Origin: Bradyrhizobium sp. dw_78
GTDB taxonomy: Bacteria > Pseudomonadota > Alphaproteobacteria > Rhizobiales > Xanthobacteraceae
Reading direction: 5' to 3'
Length of the DNA: 64,000 nt
Assembly: GCF_018449525.1 (NCBI RefSeq)
Contig: NZ_JAAVUS010000001.1
Coordinates: 620,001 to 684,000 of the forward strand
Shown here: piece after piece, positions 28,183 through 35,892 of the stretch
How positions within the stretch are numbered: the stretch's first letter is position 1
Layout of the letters: each line of letters opens with the position of its first letter
Notes under the pieces: generated by a model
Seen by the model: the letters and a program-made list of their open reading frames with translations, nothing else
The model's database searches: none
What the model was told of the DNA's origin: nothing
Program-made: the position numbers and the translations under genes

Positions 28183-29727
28183 TTATCGTGGTTGTTGCGG
28201 CGGCCGGCCCGCGAATGGAACCAGCATCAATCCGAGCAGCGCCGCGCAGGCGAGCAGGGCCCAGGCCTCGTTGACGCTGAGCGCAAACGCCGCCCTCTCG
28301 ACCATCGGACGGACATAGGCTTCGACCGTGGCGGCGGATATGCCGGCGGGCGGGTGGGTGAACAGCTGCACATCCAGACCGATCGCCTGCGCCGCGGTGA
28401 CGTCGCCTGCGATCAGCCGCTCGCGCAACGTTTCAGCATGTTCCGCCGTGCGCCCATAGAGGCTGGTATCGATCAGCGCGATGCCGATCGCGCCGCCGAG
28501 GTTTCGCATCAGATTGAACAGACCGCTGGCGTCCGGCACCCGGGCCGCCGTCAATGCGCCGAGCGCCAGTCTTGTCGGCGGCAGCAGGCAGAACATGATG
28601 GCGACGCCGCGCAGGATTTGCGGCCAGAACATTTCGCTGAAATCCGCGGTGCGGCTCTGGAATGCGCTATAGCCAAGGCCGAGCGCGAACAGGCCGAAGC
28701 CCATCGCCGACAGCCAGCGTGGATCGCACCGGCTTTCCAGCGCGCCGGCGATCGGCGCTGTCACCAGTTGCGCGACGCCTGTGACCAGCATGATGGTGCC
28801 GATCTCGAATGCGTCATGACGGCGCACATAGGCGAGAAACACCGGCATCAGGTAAGTCGAGCCGAACAGGCCGACGCCGAGGCAGAAGCTCAAGCCGCAG
28901 CCGATGGCAAAGGAGCGCGTGTCCAGCGTCGACAATTCGACGACGGGGTGTACAGCCCTCAGCGTTCTCGTGGCGAAGACAATCGTGGCCGCTGCGCTCA
29001 GTGCGAACAGGATCGCGCTGAAGGGAGACAGCCAGCCATGCTGCGGCGCCTGCTTCAAGGCGATCTCGAGACTCGCCAGCGCCAAAGCCATCAGCGCCAG
29101 TGAAGCCAGATCGAGGCTTGCAAGCTCGGCGAGGTCGGGCTTTTCGCGCGGCAGCAGCAGGGGCGTCGCAGCGGCTGCGATCACGCCGGGCACGACGTTG
29201 ATCAAAAACAGCCAGTGCCAGGAGAACGTCTCGGTGATCCAGCCGCCGACCACCGGGCCGATGGTCGGCGCCAGCACCGCCGTGATGCCGGCCATCGTGG
29301 TGGCGATCGGATGCAGGCGGGTCGGAAACAGCAGGAACACCGCGGAGAACACCGCCGGGATCAGTGTGCCACCCGCAAAACCCTGCAGCAGGCGAAAGCC
29401 GATCAGCGCCGCGAAGCCGTGGCTGAACGCACAGCCGACGGAAGCGAGGGTGAAAAGGCTAATCGCCGACACGAACAGCCAGCGCAGCGTCAGCACCCGC
29501 GTCAGCCATCCCGTCAGCGGGATCGCGATGATCTCGGCGATCAGATAGGCGGTCTGGATCCAGCTCATCGTATCCGGCGAGATCGCCAGCGCATGCTGGA
29601 TCGCCGGCAGCGAGGTCGCGACCACCTGGATGTCGAGGATCGCCATGAACATGCCGAGGCACATCAGGATGAAGCCGAGCCAGATCGCGGCGCGCGGCTT
29701 TTGCGTCTCGGCGGGCCGCTCGATCAT
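28183..29727 (-). CDS. MFS exporter, DHA2 (EmrB/QacA) family
   Basis: A 514-residue drug:H+ antiporter-type transporter with about 14 membrane segments. The motif LDIQVVATSLPAIQ in TM1 and GPVVGGWITETFSWHWLFLINVVPG near TM5 are typical of DHA2/EmrB proteins. ATG 29727 overlaps the TGA of the methyltransferase gene (ATGA), so it is the third gene of the type III PKS operon. It is a likely exporter for the PKS product, though no EmrA-like adapter gene is present. Confidence 0.9.
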   Translation of the reverse strand: MIERPAETQKPRAAIWLGFILMCLGMFMAILDIQVVATSLPAIQHALAISPDTMSWIQTAYLIAEIIAIPLTGWLTRVLTLRWLFVSAISLFTLASVGCAFSHGFAALIGFRLLQGFAGGTLIPAVFSAVFLLFPTRLHPIATTMAGITAVLAPTIGPVVGGWITETFSWHWLFLINVVPGVIAAAATPLLLPREKPDLAELASLDLASLALMALALASLEIALKQAPQHGWLSPFSAILFALSAAATIVFATRTLRAVHPVVELSTLDTRSFAIGCGLSFCLGVGLFGSTYLMPVFLAYVRRHDAFEIGTIMLVTGVAQLVTAPIAGALESRCDPRWLSAMGFGLFALGLGYSAFQSRTADFSEMFWPQILRGVAIMFCLLPPTRLALGALTAARVPDASGLFNLMRNLGGAIGIALIDTSLYGRTAEHAETLRERLIAGDVTAAQAIGLDVQLFTHPPAGISAATVEAYVRPMVERAAFALSVNEAWALLACAALLGLMLVPFAGRPPQQPR

Positions 29728-30230
29728 GAGGCGATGCTGTGGTGCGGCGTTTGCAGCGCGCGGCTTTCGGCGCGGATGCGGATCGCGAGCACGGCTGCAT
29801 TGAGGATCGTGAAGATCAGCGCAACAAGCAGAAGATGCAGCGCGAGCGGCAGCATCGCGACTTCGCCAACGACAATGGCGTAATTGGGATGCGACAGGAA
29901 ACGATAGGGGCCGGATGTGACGAGAGGCGCTCCCGGCAGCACGATGATCCGTGTGGTCCAGCGCGGGCCCAGCGTATACAGCACCCAGCCGCGCAAAACC
30001 TGCAGCACGAGATAAATCGCAAAGGCGAAAACATTCACCGGCCGGTCATGCCCGAACACCCACAATACCACCAGCCAGGCCGCGTGTACCGCGACAATGA
30101 GCGGATAGTGACCGGGCGCAAGCTCGACCGCGCCATGCGCGAGCAGCTTGCGCGTGTTGTGACGGGCGAGCACGAGTTCGCCCGTCCGCTGCAGCGTCAC
30201 CAGCGCGAGGATGATCTCGGCGAGGCTCAA
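29724..30230 (-). CDS. ICMT-like membrane methyltransferase (TTG start)
   Basis: A 168-residue integral-membrane methyltransferase with several hydrophobic segments and the family signature GPYRFLSHPNYAIVVGE near the C-terminus. Such SrsB/BpsB-type enzymes sit next to bacterial type III PKS genes and O-methylate alkylresorcinol or alkylpyrone products. No ATG is available at the right place. TTG 30230 overlaps the PKS stop codon (TTGA), which mirrors the ATGA overlap at the other end, and it gives the normal family length. The longer open reading to 30365 lies inside the PKS gene. Confidence 0.82.
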   Translation of the reverse strand: MSLAEIILALVTLQRTGELVLARHNTRKLLAHGAVELAPGHYPLIVAVHAAWLVVLWVFGHDRPVNVFAFAIYLVLQVLRGWVLYTLGPRWTTRIIVLPGAPLVTSGPYRFLSHPNYAIVVGEVAMLPLALHLLLVALIFTILNAAVLAIRIRAESRALQTPHHSIAS

Positions 30231-31294
30231 GCGCCGTGCCGCAATGCAACGCAGCTCGCGGTGAAGCCCGGTCCGAGCGCCGTCAGCAAGGAACGCGGTG
30301 GCAGGCCGTGTTGGCGCGCGCGTTCCAGCACGAACAGCACGGTCGGCGCCGACATATTGCCGCAATCGGCGATGACCTGCCGTTCGTGATCGAGTGCGCC
30401 TTGATGAAGTTCAAGCGCGGTCTCCAGCGCGTGGATCACCCGCGCCCCGCCGGGATGACAGACGAAGCGATCGATATCGGCCATCGAGAGCTGCATGCCG
30501 GCAAGAATCTTCGCGATCGCCGGGTTGAGATGCTCCGTGACAAAATTCGGGATCGTGCGCTGGAAGATGACGCCAAAACCTTCGGGATCGACGTTCCAGC
30601 CCATGATGCCGAGCGTATCGGGCCAGAGATGTTCGCCGGAGTTTTCGATTTCGGTGGCGCCGCCATCGCCGGTGCGCAGGATCGCTGCCGCGGCGCCATC
30701 GCCGAACAGGCTGGTGGCGACGATGTTGGCCTTGGTCAGTTCGTCGAGACGGATCGCCAGCGAACACAGTTCGACCGCGACCACCAGCACGTTGCTTCCC
30801 GGCCGCGCCTGGGCCAGCCGCGCGGCGATGGAGAGGCCCGAGACCCCGCCGGCGCAGCCGAGGCCGAACACGGGCACGCGCGAGACATCGGAGCGGAATC
30901 CCATGCGGGTCGCGACGCGGGCCTCCAGGCTTGGCGTGGCGATGCCGGTGGAGCAGACGGTGACGATCGTGTCGATGTCGCTGGCAGCGAGATGTGCGTT
31001 CGCCAGCGCCTTGCCGGCAACGTCGACGAACAGCGCCTCGGCGCCCTCGAGAAAGGCCTTGGTGCGCTCCGGCCAGCCGCGCGGTTCGAGATACCAGCCG
31101 AAGGGTCTGACGCCGTGGCGCTTGACGATGCCGGTATTGGTGAAAATGCTCGACAGCGTCTCGAACTGGGGAAGGCGCGGCCCGAACACCTCCCAGGCGG
31201 CGGCAAGAACATCCTTCTGCAAAAACACGTTGGGAGGGACGGATGTTGCCAATGAGACCAGGGCGGCCTTTGGCACCGGGGAAATGTTGGGCAT
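30227..31294 (-). CDS. Type III polyketide synthase
   Basis: A chalcone-synthase-fold enzyme of 355 residues with the Cys-His-Asn triad in place: Cys147 in FGLGCAGG, His280 in FVCHPGG and Asn313 in DCGNMSAPT. The C-terminal GPGFTASCV is the usual GPG loop. Bacterial enzymes of this kind extend a fatty-acyl starter with malonyl-CoA to alkylresorcinols or alkylpyrones. The linked methyltransferase and exporter support that product class; starter length and ring type are not readable. First gene of a three-gene overlapping operon. Cytoplasmic or membrane-associated. Confidence 0.93.
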   Translation of the reverse strand: MPNISPVPKAALVSLATSVPPNVFLQKDVLAAAWEVFGPRLPQFETLSSIFTNTGIVKRHGVRPFGWYLEPRGWPERTKAFLEGAEALFVDVAGKALANAHLAASDIDTIVTVCSTGIATPSLEARVATRMGFRSDVSRVPVFGLGCAGGVSGLSIAARLAQARPGSNVLVVAVELCSLAIRLDELTKANIVATSLFGDGAAAAILRTGDGGATEIENSGEHLWPDTLGIMGWNVDPEGFGVIFQRTIPNFVTEHLNPAIAKILAGMQLSMADIDRFVCHPGGARVIHALETALELHQGALDHERQVIADCGNMSAPTVLFVLERARQHGLPPRSLLTALGPGFTASCVALRHGA

Positions 31295-31571
31295 CGCGCA
31301 TCTTTCTCAAACAGGTGCCACCGCGATGACAAACATTCGTGCGACGAAATTATTTCGATGGCCGACGAAAAAGTCCGGCCATGACGGTCACACTAAGTTG
31401 AGGCTTGATCATCTTTGGCATCGCATATCGCCTTTTTGCAGCCGTGATCTCGCGCACCGGCCCTAGCCGGACCGCGCTTTGCCGTGCTTTGATGCGCGTA
31501 TAAAATCTGGAGCGAAGCCTGAGCGGCAACGCGAGGCCTTCAATCTGCCATCAGAGGTGAGGAAAAACGCC

Positions 31572-32546
31572 ATGACGCATGCGATCCGTTTTCACAAAAC
31601 CGGAGGACCGGAGGTTCTGGTCTGGGAAGAAGTCAAGCTCGGCAAGCCAGGTCCGGGTGAGGCGCGCATCCGCCACACCGCGGTCGGGCTGAACTTCGTC
31701 GACATCTACAACCGCTCGGGCGTTTATGCCGTGCCATTGCCGAGCGGGCTCGGCAGCGAGGGCGCCGGCGTGGTCGAGGAAGTCGGTCCCGGTGTTACCG
31801 ATATCAAGCCAGGCGACCGCGTCGCCTATGGAAGTTCGCCACTCGGCGCCTATGCCGAGGAGCGGCTGATCCCGGCCGACCGCCTGATCAAGCTGCCCGA
31901 TGGCATCGATGACAAGACGGCGGCGGCGATGATGCTGAAGGGCCTGACGACGCAATATCTCATCCGCCAGACCTATCGCATCAAGGCCGGCGAGACGATC
32001 CTACTGCATGCCGCCGCCGGCGGCGTCGGCCTGATCCTGTCGCAATGGGCCAAGCATCTCGGCGTCACCGTGATCGGCACCGTCGGCAGCGACGAGAAGG
32101 CCAAGCTGGCGCAGGCGCATGGCTGCGCGCACACCATCGTCTACAGCCGTGAGGATATCGTCAAACGCGTCGACGAGATCACCGGCGGCAAGAAGGTGCC
32201 GGTGGTGTACGACTCGGTCGGCAAGGACACGTTCATGAAGTCGCTCGATTGCCTGGCGCCGCTCGGCTTCTTGGTGCTGTTCGGCGCATCCTCCGGCGCG
32301 GTCGAGCCGTTGAATCTCGGCCTGCTGGCGCAGAAGGGTTCGCTCTACGTCACCCGCCCCACGCTCAACACCTATGGCGCCACGCGCGGGCAGCTCGTGG
32401 CGATGGCGAAGGAGTTGTTCGAGGTGGTGCGGTCCGGCGCGGTCAAGATCGAGGTCAACCAGACCTATCCGCTGAAGGATGCGGCGAAGGCGCATGCCGA
32501 TCTCGCCGCGCGCAGGACCACGGGTTCGACGGTTCTGTTGGTGTAA
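31572..32546 (+). CDS. NADPH:quinone oxidoreductase (QorA-like, MDR family)
   Basis: A 324-residue medium-chain dehydrogenase/reductase without the zinc ligands of alcohol dehydrogenases. Features include NFVDIYNRSGVY near the N-terminus, GSEGAGVVEEVG, and the nucleotide-binding HAAAGGVGLILSQWAK segment with GTVGSDEKAKLA at the second strand. It reduces quinones with NADPH. ATG 31572 is preceded by GAGGTGAGGAAAAACG and matches family length; the upstream reading to 31479 is not conserved-looking. It is divergent from the type III PKS operon. Confidence 0.92.
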   Translation: MTHAIRFHKTGGPEVLVWEEVKLGKPGPGEARIRHTAVGLNFVDIYNRSGVYAVPLPSGLGSEGAGVVEEVGPGVTDIKPGDRVAYGSSPLGAYAEERLIPADRLIKLPDGIDDKTAAAMMLKGLTTQYLIRQTYRIKAGETILLHAAAGGVGLILSQWAKHLGVTVIGTVGSDEKAKLAQAHGCAHTIVYSREDIVKRVDEITGGKKVPVVYDSVGKDTFMKSLDCLAPLGFLVLFGASSGAVEPLNLGLLAQKGSLYVTRPTLNTYGATRGQLVAMAKELFEVVRSGAVKIEVNQTYPLKDAAKAHADLAARRTTGSTVLLV

Positions 32547-32559
32547 TAAGGTCGCCGTC

Positions 32560-32593
32560 ATTCCGGGGCGATGCGAAGCATCGAACCCGGAAT
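32560..32593. repeat. Intergenic hairpin element (ATTCCGGG type)
   Basis: Nested inverted repeat: ATTCCGGG (32560-32567) with CCCGGAAT (32586-32593), and inside it GATGC-GAA-GCATC. This resembles a short intergenic element common in Bradyrhizobium-type genomes, from memory only. Lying between convergent genes it could serve as a bidirectional terminator or mRNA end. Confidence 0.6.
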
Positions 32594-32697
32594 CTCTGCT
32601 GGATATTGTTTCGACACTTCGGGGCCGCGCTTTCACGCGCGTCCCCGGAGTTCCCGCTTTCGCGGTGGACGACGGCGATGGGGTCCAGACTGTCTAC

Positions 32698-32988
32698 CTA
32701 CACCGTCTCATGCTTGCGCAGGTCGCGGGCATGATCGAAGCGGGCGGCTTGCAGGTCGGCGGTGGCCGCCGGAATTTCATCGAGCGCGATTTCGGGCAGC
32801 GCCGCCTCGGCCAGGATCTCGGCGGTGATATCGTCGACGGTGGCATCGGCGATTTCGTGTATGAAACTGATATTCCTGTATTCGCCGGAGGCGATGCGCG
32901 CGATCACGTCGCGGCGGGTGATTTCGGGATCGACAATGGCTTCGCGGCCGCGACGGCCGTAATCGATCATCACGACGAAATATTGCAA
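32698..32988 (-). CDS. Uncharacterised 96-aa protein under the S24-repressor promoter
   Basis: Product of 96 residues, no signal peptide, no family recognised. It begins QYFVVMIDYGRRGREAIVDPE, followed by a helix-rich acidic middle (ADATVDDITAEILAEAALPEIALDE) and a basic end. The start is TTG 32988 if the conserved-looking QYFVV segment is included; ATG 32970 is the alternative. Its promoter (33037-33065) carries two of the five palindromic sites of the adjacent repressor, so it is probably tightly repressed. It is the clearest regulated target outside the repressor itself. Confidence 0.7.
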   Translation of the reverse strand: MQYFVVMIDYGRRGREAIVDPEITRRDVIARIASGEYRNISFIHEIADATVDDITAEILAEAALPEIALDEIPAATADLQAARFDHARDLRKHETV

Positions 32989-33036
32989 TGAAAAGGCTCT
33001 TTCGCAGATCGGGACGAATGCTGAAATCAGGCTGGC

Positions 33037-33065
33037 ATTATTTCTGAAAAACAGAAATTTGTCAA
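33037..33065 (-). promoter_or_regulatory. Sigma70-type promoter with embedded operator
   Basis: On the minus strand TTGACA (33065-33060) and AATAAT (33042-33037) are separated by exactly 17 bp. Operator O1 fills most of that spacer, so repressor binding would exclude RNA polymerase. It drives the 96-aa gene with a leader of about 40 nt. Confidence 0.8.
33042..33056. promoter_or_regulatory. Operator O1
   Basis: The 15-bp palindrome TTCTGAAAAACAGAA lies between the -35 and -10 boxes of the 96-aa gene promoter. It shares the TTCTGA...CAGAA plan with O2-O5. Confidence 0.75.
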
Positions 33066-33072
33066 GCGTAAT

Positions 33073-33087
33073 TTCTGATAATCAGAA
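33073..33087. promoter_or_regulatory. Operator O2
   Basis: TTCTGATAATCAGAA is a perfect palindrome around one central base, just upstream of the -35 box. It is 31 bp from O1 centre to centre, about three helical turns, which suits cooperative dimers. Confidence 0.78.
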
Positions 33088-33143
33088 GTAATTCTGGGCG
33101 GGCTTCCGCTCCTGCGAGGAGGGGCCCGAATCGCCGTCCGCGA

Positions 33144-33767
33144 TTATTTGGTCCCGTCCTTGGCCGCCTTGCGTGTCCTGGCTGCGGCCCTGGCCCGCAA
33201 CCGCTCGATCTGGCCCCTCGGCAGGGTGACGCAGATTTCGCCGATCCATTCCAGTTTCACGCCCGTGATCGGCTTGGCGTTGAAGCTGGTGAGGTTGACG
33301 ACGGAAGCTGACTTGCCGCGTTCGATCGTCTTCAGATAGCGCTCGCCGGTCTTCAGCCGCACCGCAGCCTCTTCGCCATAGAAGCTGGAGAGCGGGTGGC
33401 GCTGCTCGCGATAGACCACGATGATGTCGCCATTTTCGTACTTCGGCAGCATGGAATCGCCGGAAACCTCGAAGGCGATGGTTTCCTCCGCGATCGGGAA
33501 CGGCAGTTCCACCTCGCCGAGCCCTTCCGGCGGCACCTGCTCGTGCTCCGGCTCGATCGAGGCGCCGGCGCCGACGCGGCCCATGATCGGCACCGAATTC
33601 AGTTCGAGATAGTCGATGATATCGGTGATTTCGGCGGCCTTGATCAGGCGGATGCCCGAGAGGATTTCGGAGACGGCACCGGGGCGCACACCCATGGCGG
33701 CGGCCAGCCCGCCCTTGGTCTTGCCCGGCTTCGCCAGCCCGCGTTCGATCAACCTGATGTCCAGCAT
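33144..33767 (-). CDS. LexA/CI-like S24 transcriptional repressor
   Basis: A 207-residue regulator with an N-terminal Cro/CI-type HTH (about 12-50, GGLAAAMGVRPGAVSEILSG) and a C-terminal S24 peptidase-like domain. Ser105 lies in VSGDSMLPKYENGD and Lys139 in VRLKTG, the serine-lysine pair of LexA and CI. A68-type Ala-Gly site occurs at VGAGAS (Ala67-Gly68), where self-cleavage would separate the domains. A basic tail (about 185-207) is extra. Such repressors are inactivated by RecA filaments after DNA damage; this is inferred here. Three operators lie upstream of its own promoter, so it should repress itself. Confidence 0.88.
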   Translation of the reverse strand: MLDIRLIERGLAKPGKTKGGLAAAMGVRPGAVSEILSGIRLIKAAEITDIIDYLELNSVPIMGRVGAGASIEPEHEQVPPEGLGEVELPFPIAEETIAFEVSGDSMLPKYENGDIIVVYREQRHPLSSFYGEEAAVRLKTGERYLKTIERGKSASVVNLTSFNAKPITGVKLEWIGEICVTLPRGQIERLRARAAARTRKAAKDGTK

Positions 33768-33777
33768 ATGCCACGCT

Positions 33778-33792
33778 TTCCGAATTTCAGAA
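33778..33792. promoter_or_regulatory. Operator O3
   Basis: TTCCGAATTTCAGAA sits 11 bp upstream of the repressor start codon, just after its -10 box; imperfect palindrome of the same class as O1, O2, O4 and O5. Confidence 0.7.
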
Positions 33793-33822
33793 ATGATAGC
33801 AATTCCGATTATCAGAAATCAA
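33793..33822 (-). promoter_or_regulatory. Promoter of the repressor gene
   Basis: On the minus strand TTGATT (33822-33817) and TATCAT (33798-33793) are spaced by 18 bp, with operator O4 between them. This arrangement predicts autorepression. Confidence 0.6.
33803..33817. promoter_or_regulatory. Operator O4
   Basis: TTCCGATTATCAGAA, in the spacer of the repressor promoter, 25 bp from O3 centre to centre. Confidence 0.75.
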
Positions 33823-33835
33823 GCTTGACTTTGAT

Positions 33836-33850
33836 TTCGGAATATCAGAA
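33836..33850. promoter_or_regulatory. Operator O5
   Basis: TTCGGAATATCAGAA lies on the side of the GcrA-like gene. A TTGACT at 33825-33830 precedes it as a possible -35 box for the plus strand, though the matching -10 box is weak. Binding here would repress the rightward gene set. Confidence 0.7.
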
Positions 33851-33893
33851 ATTACTGACGGCGCCGGGCGGCGACAAAAGAGCAGGGAAAATA

Positions 33894-34424
33894 ATGGAAC
33901 CGACCAACTGGGCGCCCGAGCATTCGGACGCGCTGCGGGACTATCTTGCCCTCGGCATGTCCTATGCGGAGATCGCGCGCGCGATCAACGCCAAATTCAA
34001 CACCAGCTATTCCCGCAACGCCACGATCGGCCGCGCCAGGCGGATGGGGCTTGCCGGCGACGACCGTCCGAAGGATTGGGCGCAACTGGCGCCGAAATCC
34101 CGGCAGGCAGGTCTCCACCGATTGAGCGAGCGCTACGACGCCATGTCAAAATGGTTCGTGCCGGCCTTCGAGCCTGTCCCGCTGCCAAAGCTGCGCTGCG
34201 TCGCGATCGAGCCGCGCCATCTGTCGCTGCTCGAACTCGAGCCCGGCGATTGCCGCTACCCCTATGGCGGCGACGAAGAAGGTGAGCCCATCACCTTCTG
34301 CGGCCATAAGCAGCGCGAGGAGTCGAGCTATTGCATGGCGCATTTTCATTTGACTTGCGGCGTCGATGCGGAGCCGGAACGCTGCGTTGGCACGGCGCTG
34401 CTCGGGATCGTGGAGGCAGCATGA
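33894..34424 (+). CDS. GcrA-family regulator-like protein
   Basis: Product of 176 residues. The N-terminus has the GcrA-type HTH (NWAPEHSDALRDYLALGMSYAEIARAINAKF, with SRNATIGRARRMGL after it). The C-terminus has the GcrA ending with paired Cys/His (GDCRYPYG, ITFCGHK, SSYCMAHF). GcrA binds sigma70 and methylated promoters to control the cell cycle in Alphaproteobacteria. This copy sits in an accessory cassette and is probably a phage- or cassette-borne relative, not the housekeeping protein. AGGGAAA precedes ATG 33894. It is divergent from the S24 repressor and shares its operator region. Confidence 0.85.
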   Translation: MEPTNWAPEHSDALRDYLALGMSYAEIARAINAKFNTSYSRNATIGRARRMGLAGDDRPKDWAQLAPKSRQAGLHRLSERYDAMSKWFVPAFEPVPLPKLRCVAIEPRHLSLLELEPGDCRYPYGGDEEGEPITFCGHKQREESSYCMAHFHLTCGVDAEPERCVGTALLGIVEAA

Positions 34425-34618
34425 GATGTCAGGTGAACTGGACGCCGATTGAAGTCATGGCGCAACGGATGAAGCCGCTGCCACGCCGGCATCGCATCGC
34501 GCATTTGCGCGCGCTGATTGGGCGAGAGCCGCCCGACTCCACGCGATCGCGCGAACTCGCTGCATGGCTGCGCGACGAAATGACGGCGCTAGCCGGCGAG
34601 GGGGGCCGTCTTCCATGA
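34421..34618 (+). CDS. Uncharacterised 65-aa basic protein
   Basis: ATG 34421 overlaps the GcrA-like stop codon (ATGA), and its own TGA overlaps the next ATG in the same way, so it is translationally coupled on both sides. The 65 residues include WTPIEVMAQRMKPLPRRHRIAHLRALIGRE and are basic, with no membrane segment. No family recognised. Its strict placement between the GcrA-like and DUF1376 genes suggests a role tied to them. Confidence 0.7.
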   Translation: MRCQVNWTPIEVMAQRMKPLPRRHRIAHLRALIGREPPDSTRSRELAAWLRDEMTALAGEGGRLP

Positions 34619-35166
34619 ACCGTCCCTGGATGCCGCTTTATGTCGGCGACTATCTCGGCGACACCGGCCACCTCACCACCGCGCAGCATGGGGCGTATCT
34701 GCTGCTGATGATGCACTACTGGCGCAAAGGCGAGTTGCCCGACGACAACCGGCAGCTTGCCAAGATTACAAAACTGCCGCTTCGCACCTGGTGCGAATAC
34801 CGCGCCACTCTGCAGGACTTCTTTTATGAGGGATGGAAGCACAAGCGCATCGACGCCGAACTGGAAAAGATGATGCGTGTTTCCGCCAAGCGCGCGATCG
34901 CTGGGCAAAAGGGCGGTATCGGTTCAGCGCTGGCTCGCATGAAACTGGAAAACCGGGCGCAGGGGCGATCTGCGCCCGCGCGAGCAATTGCCGCGCAAAC
35001 GTTCGGCGAGGCTGCACCAGACGCCGACCACTCACACCCACACAAGAATCCTTGTTCGGATGAATCGGTGTCGGCCGAGCGGTCGGGACCGCAAGCGCGG
35101 GCGGAAAAGCCGGCGATCGCCGTCAGCGCGGAACTGGCGGCCTATGTCGCCAGGCGGACGACATGA
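34615..35166 (+). CDS. DUF1376 domain protein
   Basis: A 183-residue product starting at ATG 34615 (overlap with the preceding stop). The first 80 residues match the DUF1376 pattern: RPWMPLYVGDYLGDTGHLTTAQHGAYLLLMMHYWRKGELPDDNRQLAKI. This domain is typical of phage and prophage replication-region proteins and has a winged-helix-like character. The rest is basic, then a low-complexity tail. An NR/KR-rich stretch (SAKRAIAGQKGG) resembles the usual connector of these proteins. It supports a phage-derived origin for the cassette. Confidence 0.82.
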   Translation: MNRPWMPLYVGDYLGDTGHLTTAQHGAYLLLMMHYWRKGELPDDNRQLAKITKLPLRTWCEYRATLQDFFYEGWKHKRIDAELEKMMRVSAKRAIAGQKGGIGSALARMKLENRAQGRSAPARAIAAQTFGEAAPDADHSHPHKNPCSDESVSAERSGPQARAEKPAIAVSAELAAYVARRTT

Positions 35167-35236
35167 CGCGAACGCCCTGACGCAAACGGGGATATCGGAA
35201 TTTTCTAACGCATTTCCTTCAGGGGAGTTTTCAGAC

Positions 35237-35806
35237 ATGCCACGCGCCAAACGCTACAAACCCTATAATCCGGCCAAGGCCCATGACCGGCGATCGCGCG
35301 ATCTGCCGCGCAATGCGGAGGTCGCCTCTGTCGAGGTCGACGATCCCTTGGGCCTGGAGCCCGGTGACAAGATCGTCGCGCTGCGTTCGCTTCGCAACGA
35401 TCCCCTGGGGAAATTGCACGCGCGCCGTCAGATCGACGAGGCGCAGTATCAGGGCGGGCGTTCGTTTCAGAACGATTGGGAGAGGGCCGAGCGCGGCCCG
35501 CAGGCCGTCGATCCGTCTCGCGAATATGTCGATGGCGGGCAGTTTCGCGAGCCGATCACCGAAGGCCAGCGCAAGGCGGTGCTACGGTTGAACCGGACCG
35601 AGCGCGAACTCGGCGCCGATGGATCGGCGCTGGTGCATGAAGTGCTGATTCTGGGGCTGACGATGGAGCAGATCAGCCGCCAGCGCGGGCTGAGTGGCCA
35701 GCGCTGGCTGGATTATTTCGCGCGGCGATTCCGCGAATGCCTCGACCGGCTGGCGCTGATCTACGGGTTTGCGACCGAAAAGCCGCGTTCGCCGCCGGTG
35801 GGATGA
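35237..35806 (+). CDS. Uncharacterised 189-aa protein with HTH-like C-terminus
   Basis: Starts at ATG 35237 with AGGGGAGTTTTCAGAC upstream. The N-terminal half is polar, basic and probably disordered. The C-terminal part (about 112-180) is helical: LNRTERELGADGSALVHEVLILGLTMEQISRQRGLSGQRWLDYFARRFRECLDRL reads like a helix-turn-helix region as in sigma-like or DUF6456-type proteins; this is a loose impression. It follows the DUF1376 gene by 70 bp on the same strand and closes the cassette. Confidence 0.7.
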   Translation: MPRAKRYKPYNPAKAHDRRSRDLPRNAEVASVEVDDPLGLEPGDKIVALRSLRNDPLGKLHARRQIDEAQYQGGRSFQNDWERAERGPQAVDPSREYVDGGQFREPITEGQRKAVLRLNRTERELGADGSALVHEVLILGLTMEQISRQRGLSGQRWLDYFARRFRECLDRLALIYGFATEKPRSPPVG

Positions 35807-35892
35807 GGCGGCAGGATGAGGCGCGCACGCACATGGTGGCGGCGCACCCTCCCGGCAAGCTATATTGTGCTTGGCAAGGAACGGAGATCGGC

